Part shown: positions 56,589-64,000 of the stretch, piece by piece
Numbering within the stretch: the first letter of the stretch is position 1
Layout of the letters: each line of letters begins with the position of its first letter
Source of the DNA: Dicyema japonicum
Lineage: Eukaryota; Dicyemida; Rhombozoa; Dicyemidae
Assembly (NCBI GenBank): GCA_011109175.1
Contig: RDEW01000030.1
Coordinates: forward strand, 180,094 to 244,093
DNA: 64,000 bases
Direction of reading: 5' to 3'
The notes under the pieces: generated by a model
The model's database searches: none
The model's input: the letters and a program-made list of their open reading frames with translations, nothing else
Told to the model about the DNA's origin: nothing
Program-made: the position numbers and the translations under genes

Positions 56589-57030
56589 ATGTCGCATAAT
56601 ATAAGATATAAAGATGCTCACGATTTTGGTAGTTTTCACGGAGTTATTATTTTAAGAGAAACGGAAGTCAAGGGCACAGGCCTCACTGGAAGCTCATCCC
56701 GAGAAAGTTCCTGTATAAAAATCCCTTAGTTTTAAGGTGATCATTGAACCGGTCAAATTTTCTGAAGACCTGATTACAATTGAGAAGCGAAAGTTCATAA
56801 TCAGTCGTCGACTCCCCCTTGAGAGTATCTGTAAACTCGTTCGGAACAGACTTGCTTTGGATTCAACCTCTGCTATTTATCTCAAGATAGGGGACGTTGT
56901 CCCCTCCCTCAAGTACCCCTACTTTTAAGTGTGTAGCTCCACAATGGGACAGCTTTATACCAATTACAAAGAAGATGATGACTTACTATACATTTATTAT
57001 GCCAAGGAAAGTGTATTCGGAAGCTTTTGA
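56589..57030 (+). CDS. ATG8: Atg8/GABARAP ubiquitin-like autophagy protein
   Basis: Conjugated to phosphatidylethanolamine on autophagosomal membranes. Introns at 56629-56656 (28 nt), 56713-56736 (24) and 56913-56936 (24) yield an uninterrupted 121-residue protein, the usual family size. Landmarks: RYKDAHDFEKRK, HPEKVPVIIEPV, the ubiquitin-like core FIISRRLPLESICKLVRNRL, then NSTMGQLYTNYKEDDDLLYI and YYAKESVFGSF. The Gly followed by two residues fits Atg4 cleavage exposing Gly for conjugation. The third intron carries an in-frame stop, so retention would truncate the protein. The family-typical 'TMGQLY' favours GABARAP over LC3. No disabling change. Confidence 0.96.
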
Positions 57031-59080
57031 TAGTATTTTTAGTTATTTTCTATTTTTTTACTTTTTTTAATTAGCTTAGGAACTTGCAGTGATTATCAAA
57101 GTATTTAGACGGACTCTTTACCACCCCCTTGATCGAAGAGCTTGTGATCTGAGTTTCTAAGAGAGTCTAAGATACTTCAATTTGATCCCTTCACTTATGC
57201 GTCGTGAGAATCTTAGAAGATTCGAATGCACCGTGTTTAGGGAGGAATAGGAATATTAGCGAGATTATAGTGAATATAATGTTACGGAATAAATTTGAGT
57301 AATGAAGTAAAATCAATAATATATTTATTTTTTAATAGAATTGTGGTTTAGTTTGTGTTTTTGTAATTTATTATTGTTTATCAAACATTTTAAAGGTGGG
57401 AGGCGCAAACCACATTTTGAGCCACAAGTTTCATGCTTTTATAATTTATATGGAATGGCGATTGTTAGATGGAATACTTACTGCTTTTGCAAATGGTTCC
57501 AGACCTCCTCTTTCTTCAATGGCTTATATATTAACCCCAGGCTTACAATCTTTGGTAAACTCAACACAAACAGTCACAACTACTCAATCTAAAGATTTTA
57601 TTCATATGGGTTAACACAAGAGAGCTGACCAAGTCATTCATGTTTAGAAAAATAACAGTCGCCAAATATGGGATCAACTAAGGAGAAACCCTCTGACTAT
57701 AACTGAAAGATTTGTCACATCATCTGAGACCACTTTATTATGATGGACTGTACTAGTCAAACACTCCTAAAGACCCTATATGAAATAATCTCACGAAAAA
57801 GACTGTGTGATCAGTGTCTGAAAAAAAAAAATTCTTCTGTATCGTTTGACTAAATATCGTTTATTATTTATGGTGGTCAGTGTAATAGGTGCAAGACCAA
57901 ATCCAAAGGGTTTCGGGTCCGAATCTCGCTGCTGTCCATTTCGGTCAAAGGTTCCACGCATAGACGATGCTTCTGGAATTGACAAAATTGAGTCGAATCA
58001 AAGATCCGTTTATGAAACTTAAGCTATGGGCCAACTATTCTTCATGTTCCCACTTTTTGGTAAAATCATGAAATAAAAATTCTTAAGATCATAGTAACCA
58101 CCAAACTAACCCGACGTTCAAAAAGGAACCTCATCTTTGTTGTGTTCCTCCCTCGAGTCCACATATGCACGATGTTTACACTCGCAACCCCTTCGGCTTT
58201 TACACATTAGGGATTTCAGAGGCATTGGGAAAGTCCACCCAGAAATTATTCGCTGCATAACAGAGATGTTGATGTCGCAAACATAACAATATTGAAGTCA
58301 CATTTTCCATAATTTAAGGAATCGTAGTTTGATAACAATTGAAATCCACAAGTTAGAAATTGATTCGTCTTTAATTAATTCAATCAGTTCTTGTATTTCC
58401 TCCTCCGAATCAACCTCGAATGGTAACCATGGTTTTTGCAATCTAACATCCAATATTCCAACAATTCTACGCATAGAAGTTATGCATTATGGCCTGGAGG
58501 AATTGAGCACACAGTTAGTGTTACCCCTCATAAGCGCGAGGCTAATATTCTAGAAGAGCCATCGCGTCATTTAGGATCTCCCTTTCGCAGTCTTGCAGTA
58601 GGCTATATTAACCTGATAAACTCAGACGTGCTCGGGTCAAGAACAACAACCATCTAAAGGATATCGGCTGGAATGCGAACTGATTCACAAAGCTGAGATA
58701 GTTGATACTTTTCATCTGAGAAGAACATTTAAATTTATAAGACAGATTGAGAAACCTCAAAAGAGGCCAAAAAATGAAAATTCATTAATATCCCTACACA
58801 CGGAAATCTTTAGTAAAAGGCGAAAGATTTATACGCTATGTGTAGAAAACAGAACAGATGTCTTTAATTAAGGATCGAGCAGAATTTATATTATACTATG
58901 AATTGATATATTATTATTTGATGCTTTAATATAAAGAAATTTAAAGTGAATCATATTTTTAATGATTAATTATCAATTATTTTTATTGAAAATTTATTAT
59001 AAATCTATAAAAATTATAATTTATTAATTTCAAATTAATTTTAATTTTTTTAAACCACTCATTTTTTTGTTGAGCTGGTG
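57031..59080. other. mostly unassigned; SINE1 head and LINE-A end
   Basis: 57880-57975 resembles a SINE1 head (B box ggtttcgggtccgaatctcgctgctg, aaggttccacgcat). 58485-58600 on the minus strand gives RWLF-stop-NISLALMRGNTNCVLNSS, a LINE-A terminus. An 85-codon ORF at 57341-57614 (ILSHKFHAFIIYMEWRLLDGI) is unassigned. Confidence 0.45.
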
Positions 59081-59089
59081 ACGTGGCTC

Positions 59090-61540
59090 TTGATCTCAAT
59101 GTCTGGAAAACACAGTATCAAGCCATTGGACTTCTCCCTTCTCACGTTTAACGTCAGGGGACTCTCTAGCGTTTGGAAACGGAAGGAACTGGTCGAGGAT
59201 CTTTCAAAATACAAGATTTCAATCGATAAAATATGTACAACCAGATCGACTACATCATATGCAGGCAAAAAGATCGAGGAATTATACTTGATGCACGAGC
59301 TTATGGTGGATCGATTATCGACAGCGACCCAAAATGGTTATTGCTAGACTTTCTCTAAAGAGATTTATGGTACTACAAAGAACGAAACGGAAGCACATTG
59401 AGACCACCGAACCCAACTATAGACGTTATAATTTGGAATCCTTAATCAGTCAATCAGAAGGGGCCCTAGAATTTAAAGAATATCTGGATACAGAACTAGA
59501 AAACATGCCTACAGATTTGCCGCTCGGAAAATCCTGGGATTTTGTAAAGCAGTCAATACATAAAGGAGTCAATCTGCATCTATTGAAAGAAAATGAGAAA
59601 ACCCCATCGCACAATGAAATTTACACGGTGAAGGACCTTGCCAATAAACAGAAGACCATATGGATGCTATATCAAAATACTGACGATTCGAACGTAAAAT
59701 CAAAATTGCGGCTAGAAAGAAAAACTATCAAAGCAAAAATAAGAAAAACTATACGCCAGCATAACAGAAATAAAGCACTGGACCAGATTAAGAAGATAGA
59801 ATCTCTCAAGGACAACGCTAGATTTTACGAGGCTGTGAAACAGATGAAAGGAAAGAGACCCCATCAACCGATAATGATAAGAGATGACAAAGGAACGCAA
59901 ATTGTGGACCAAATGGAAGTGGCTGAAATTATCGCTGCCCACTTTGGAAAACTTTTTAATCCAAGGAACGACACTATCATCCTAGAACGAGGAAAATTGG
60001 ACGAGAAAATCACACCATATGAAGTTGAACTTGCGAGTTCCAAGTTGAAAAACAACAGGACTCCTGGCCCCGACGGACTCGGTGGTGAATTCTTCAAATA
60101 TGGAACCCAAAAGCTGTATGAATGCATCGCTAGGATCCTGAATGAAATGTACTATTATGGTCACACGCTGACCCTGGGAGAGGGTATCTTGATACCTGTA
60201 CAGAAGGCGAATAAACCAAGATCTAAGGTGGAGAACCTCCGTCCGGTCATATTAATGAATTCACTTCGGAAAATTCTGGCGAACATAACATTACAAAGGA
60301 TGGAAGGACGCCTAGATACTTTTCTGTCGCCATACCACAGCGGATTCCGAAAAGGAAGATCTACTTCCGATGTTTTGTGGTCCCACAAGTGGAGATCTGC
60401 GGCCGTTCAAAAGTTCAAAATGTCTACAACCATCCTCGGAATCGACATTTCGAGGGCCTTCGACTCTGTCGACAGACGGAGGCTAATACTGGTTTTGGAA
60501 AGTTTCCTAGACGCTTCCATTGTCAGAATGGCCACCACCCTCCTTGCTGATACTTGGCTCACTATAAGAGTTGGGGAGCCTTGTCTCGCCAATTTGAGAC
60601 GACTGTTGGCACTCCACAGGGAGACCCATTATTATTTATACTTTCTGTCATATACCTTGAAGCTGCTTTACGGGAGTCAAAACCGATAATGGGTGAAAAG
60701 ACTAACATTATTGTGTATACTGACGACGTAGACTTTATTTCAAATGACAAAATACCGCTCACCCGCTTGATGGAAGAAGTGTCTGGAAGACTAGCCGAAT
60801 GGTTCCTAACAGTAAATCCGGACAAGACTGACGTAACTGAACTCAAGAGGGAAGAAACAAGGACGGAGGAGTACTGGCGCAAATGCAAAAAGCTTGGCTC
60901 CCTCCTAGGAGACCATGAAGAAATTACGAGAAGGAAAACCCTAGCACAAACTGCCCTCTCCAGATTAAAGAACATCTGGCTTCACAAAAAGGGCCTTGAC
61001 ATTATAACAAAAACTCGATTATACAACTCGCTAGTGAAACCCATACTACTATATAACGCTGGTACCTGGGCCTGCTCAAGAAATGAACTGAAGAGGCTTA
61101 ATGCGTTTCATAGAGACCAACTACGGCATATGATGTTCGAAAGAAGTGATACGAGGATGTCATCTAATCTTCTTTATAAGAGGACGAAGACCTCAGAAAT
61201 TTCTAATGAGATTCTGGATACACGATGGAGGCTTTTCGGCCATATTCTGCGACTGGACCTAGATGCCCCCGCGAACGTAGCCATGGAGGATTGCTTCTTG
61301 TTAGAGGCCCCCGTTTCCGTGGTCGCCCAAGGACGACACTGGCAGTCGTTCTCGACGAGGACCTCAAAGAAATGGGACGGCATCTTGCAAGTGGAGAGGA
61401 TCTGGACTGGTTGCGCGCTGCGGCTTTGAATAGGAGGAAGTGGATGAAACTAACCAGTGATTTGCTAACTCGTGTTGCACATGCTTTGTCAAGTCCTATG
61501 ACATAGCGATAAGTGCTTATAATAATAATAAAATAATAAT
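59090..61540 (+). pseudogene. LINE-B, most complete copy
   Basis: Starts SIKPLDFSLLTFNVRGLSSVWKRKELVEDL (APE endonuclease beginning), loses most of the endonuclease at about 59260, then is open for 451 codons: EVELASSKLKNNRTPGPDGL, NLRPVILMNSLRKILANI, HSGFRKGRSTSDVLWSHKW, GIDISRAFDSVDRRRL. A frameshift at 60580 leads to the next frame (TVGTPQGDPLLFILSVIYLE, VYTDDVDF, GSLLGDHEEITRRKTL, YNSLVKPILLYNAGTWA, ARWRLFGHI-type and FRGRPRTTLAVVLDEDL). The YxDD pair is present as YTDD. Tail TAATAATAA near 61540. Confidence 0.93.
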
Positions 61541-61579
61541 AATAATAAACCACCCATTCTAATTTTGAGCCGGTGGCAT

Positions 61580-61905
61580 TTAATTTTGAGTCGGGTGCAT
61601 AGCGGTTAGGTGTCGGGCTAAAGTGACTTAGGTTACGGGTTCGATTATCGCTGCTGTTCACCTAGTGGAAGGTTCCACGCATCTACGATGCTAAAAGAAT
61701 TTGACGAGTGACGCCGTCATCAGTGGATAATCACTGCGGAACTGGATTGTCTAGAAAGGACCCACACACAAGAAAAAGAAAAAAAAAGTGAAGCTCATTC
61801 CTTGGTTCTACGATTAGTTAAAATTAACTGTTCTTTACTTAAATAAAGTGTGTGTCCTGCCTATGTGGAGCTATAGATATCATGGCTCTCGTGAAAAGGC
61901 TATTA
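61580..61905 (+). mobile_element. SINE1, near full length
   Basis: A box (gggtgcatagcggttag), B box (gggttcgattatc), gaaggttccacgcatctacgatgct, aataaagtgtgtgtcctgcc, 3' hairpin agctatagatatcatggct and ctcgtgaaaaggct. Located immediately downstream of LINE-B, its presumed partner. Confidence 0.9.
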
Positions 61906-61914
61906 AAAAAACAA

Positions 61915-62260
61915 CCCATTAAGAGCCATTCAAAACGACTCAACAGAGAATCCCTTATCGGTCAGTCCGAGGGCGCTCACAATATCAAACAGAACTGTGT
62001 ACGAAAGTATGAAGTGTTGAAATCATGGAAGCTAGATGGAGACTCTTCGGAGACGTTCTGAAAATGGACCTGGATTTCCTGGCATATGTGGCCACGGACG
62101 ACTTCTTCTCCTCAACACTACCCGATTCCGTGGACGACTGAGCATCGCCCTCCCTATGGTCCATAACAAGGACCTTCAAAATACCTGGAGACGACTCAAA
62201 GAAGGATAGGATCTGGATGGACTATGAGAGCTTGCTTATAACAGGGACCAGTAGTGGATG
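61915..62260 (+). pseudogene. LINE-B internal-deletion copy
   Basis: NRESLIGQSEGAH (N-terminal part of the RT region, cf. 59440) is fused to MEARWRLFGDVLKMDLDFLA, YVATDDFFSSTLPDSVDD (C-terminal domain). Second example of a LINE-B copy with the RT core deleted. Confidence 0.75.
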
Positions 62261-62269
62261 ATGACTTTG

Positions 62270-62730
62270 TTAGTTTCTCAGGTTGCAATGATTTGTCTCA
62301 AATTTCTCAGATATCCCCGAAAATAAAGATCTAATGAAATCGGTCAAAGAGACACGTGAGTAAATCGTTCTTTTATAAATCATATTGGGACGGCATATCA
62401 GGTAGAATAAATATAGGAAGCTGGCGACCATAAGAAGCACGCCAAAAGTCACTTTGTTAACAACGATCATCAACTTTCACATCGAGTCCTAGTAGTCTAA
62501 AAAATTGAGTACGTTAACACCTTTGGCCGGGTAGTTTCACACTGATGACCCTTGGAATAACGATTCCGAAGCTCTGATCTCAGGAAATCTACATCGTATT
62601 TTGTTTTCTCTGTGGAATAGTTGGCTACAGGTAGACAATAAATCGTAAGTTCTTTCAATCCGTGTTCTGTTTTTTGACTGAGAGGAAATTTTAAAGAAAA
62701 GTCAATAAGAATCTTCGAATGCAGCTTCAT
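62270..62730 (-). CDS. possible small membrane protein
   Basis: No family recognised. Minus-strand frame from ATG 62730 (KILIDFSLKFPLSQKTEHGL, YSTEKTKYDVDFLRSELRNR) can be joined by removing two putative tiny introns (about 62496-62519, gtgttaacgt...ttag, and a 23-nt one near 62470) to VLLMVASFLYLFYLICRPNM, a convincing membrane helix, ending at 62270. Phases fit but nothing independent supports it. Confidence 0.3.
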
Positions 62731-64000
62731 TTATTGGATTTGAGCTGTGGTAAAGTTGGGTGATCGGAGTAAAGTAATTGATATCTTATGCTCCGCATCT
62801 CAAGGTGATCACTGATCAGTAATATTCGTCTCCAACTTTAGGTGGCCAACAAGGGTAGATTTTAAAAAGCACGTTATACATCTAAAGGGTGAGTTTTAAG
62901 CCTGCTGAGATTTGATATGAGGGTGATCGATATGCATGTGACCTAGCTTTGAGAGTCATAAATAAGCGTCTTCCCGATAAATCGTTTGAAAGGTGAAACA
63001 TCCAAGTTTCTGTTTGAGCGACCTGCTACAGCACAATAAACATTTGTCGGCTGGTTTTAGCGCGTAGATTTTTATGTAGAAAAAAAGTTAATTTTTATAT
63101 TAAAAAAGGTGGCCAAAATCGCTTCGCGAAGACAGAATGCTTTAGAGATACTTTTACGTCGAGCCCTGGTGGTACAGGGCGAGAAAAGAGATCCCAAACT
63201 ACTCTCCCAGCAAGAGACGGATGATGTCTAAATTTCAAACGATAAAATTCCACTCTGACGGCCTTCGGAAGAAACAGTTTTGAAGCATTAATCTCACGAG
63301 GTCTGCGCTTAAGTGTCTTGTTCTCTTCGAGAGTTAGTAGAAAAAGAGACGTTATAAAAATAAAAGGTCCTTTCAACTCCCATAAAAGAAATAAGGATTT
63401 TTATTGAAAGCGAATAGGGATTTCACTCCTCTCCTAGAACCGCTAAAATTAAATTCGCATTTTGATTAAAGATTAATCGCTTATTTTAGTATAATTTTTA
63501 TCTCAATATTGATGTTTTTTGAAATAACAAAAATAGTATTTTCATATTCTTTAAACATTGCTTCACTTTCATATCCGAAGAACTCGCATCACTGAGAAAA
63601 GTTTAGTCTAACAGTTTAGGTGAACCAGGTTCTCACAATTAGAAAATCCATTCAACATCTGTAGTCTTCCATCGTACCCACTACTGTCCGGAAGCACAGG
63701 AAATCGATTGTAGAAGAGAATTTCTAGTCCGATCGACTTTCATTTGCCCGATCCTGATATAGGCGAAGCTGATTTTTGCCTTCTTTGCAAAAGCGGATGA
63801 ATTTAGCTCTGCATCTATGTAACTTCATTGAATAGGGAGTGTTTCTCGACCTCTTTTTTGCCAATAATATATCAGTTCCGATGATAATAAATTTTTTATT
63901 TAAAAATGATAATGTGATTTTTGACACATGTGATGGTTTAACAGATGGTCTATATTTGAATTCTTTAGTTGAAAGCTACTCTGAATCCACGATTTTATTT
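62731..64000. other. no gene recognised
   Basis: A 93-codon minus ORF at 63095-63376 (basic, RPREINASKLFLPKAVRVEF) and another at 63724-63927 are unassigned. AT-rich otherwise; the window ends here. Confidence 0.4.

Noticed and set aside
63095-63376. 93-codon minus ORF as a mitochondrial ribosomal protein
   Set aside because: Basic composition only; no motif I could defend and no neighbouring exon.
1-64000. Microsporidian or ciliate origin suggested by tiny introns
   Set aside because: TAA, TAG and TGA all act as stops in the intact genes, and CAP, RCC1L and SHIPPO-repeat proteins fit a ciliated, mitochondriate animal better than either group.

Overview
This is a window of a repeat-rich, AT-rich eukaryotic (animal-type) genome. 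About a tenth of it is host genes and most of the rest is broken retrotransposons, SINEs and DNA-transposon remains. The striking host feature is intron size. Nine protein genes could be rebuilt only by removing introns of about 15-48 nt (most 20-29 nt, GT...AG, often ending in AAG). I reconstructed nearly 50 of them, most restoring frame and family homology. An animal with ciliary-type proteins, mitochondrial RCC1L, autophagy Atg8, ORC6 and introns this small fits dicyemid mesozoans best. That placement is inference from known biology, not something the sequence states.

Host genes, left to right: ribosomal protein S4 (9139-10102, -), ORC6 (18548-19347, +), adenylyl cyclase-associated protein CAP (26253-27642, +), mitochondrial RCC1L (29009-30313, -) head-to-head with a SHIPPO/STPG-repeat protein (30406-31554, +), an unrecognised cysteine-rich protein (40515-41288, +), tRNA-Gln(TTG) (44370-44441, -), a leucine-rich-repeat protein (49066-50181, -), SOF1/DCAF13 (52105-53458, +, disrupted) and Atg8/GABARAP (56589-57030, +).

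Mobile elements fall into recurring families. LINE-A has a C-terminal zinc-knuckle plus a KRPDG...WD region resembling a restriction-like endonuclease, with more than a dozen fragments. LINE-B is an APE-endonuclease element with YADD reverse transcriptase; its best copy is 59090-61540. LINE-C is CR1/Jockey-like and one copy carries a 2A-type GDVEENPGP peptide. A fourth element at 22530-23710 has an RPD-type endonuclease tail. SINE1 (tRNA-derived) shares its 3' hairpin and TAA tail with LINE-B, and SINE2 shares its 3' end with LINE-C. DNA transposons include a pogo/Tigger nest (2238-3791), a Tc1/IS630 transposase relic (6490-7450), an 865-bp TA-flanked element whose inverted repeats are minisatellite arrays (36320-37184), and a MULE relic inserted in LINE-B (47460-47885).

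The first 5 kb is a patchwork of segments also found at 7.5-8.3, 17.7-19.3, 21.9-22.1, 24.0-24.3 and 28.0-28.9 kb, so the region has been reshuffled by local duplication. Several genes show isolated one-base losses, some in homopolymers, which may be assembly errors rather than mutations.
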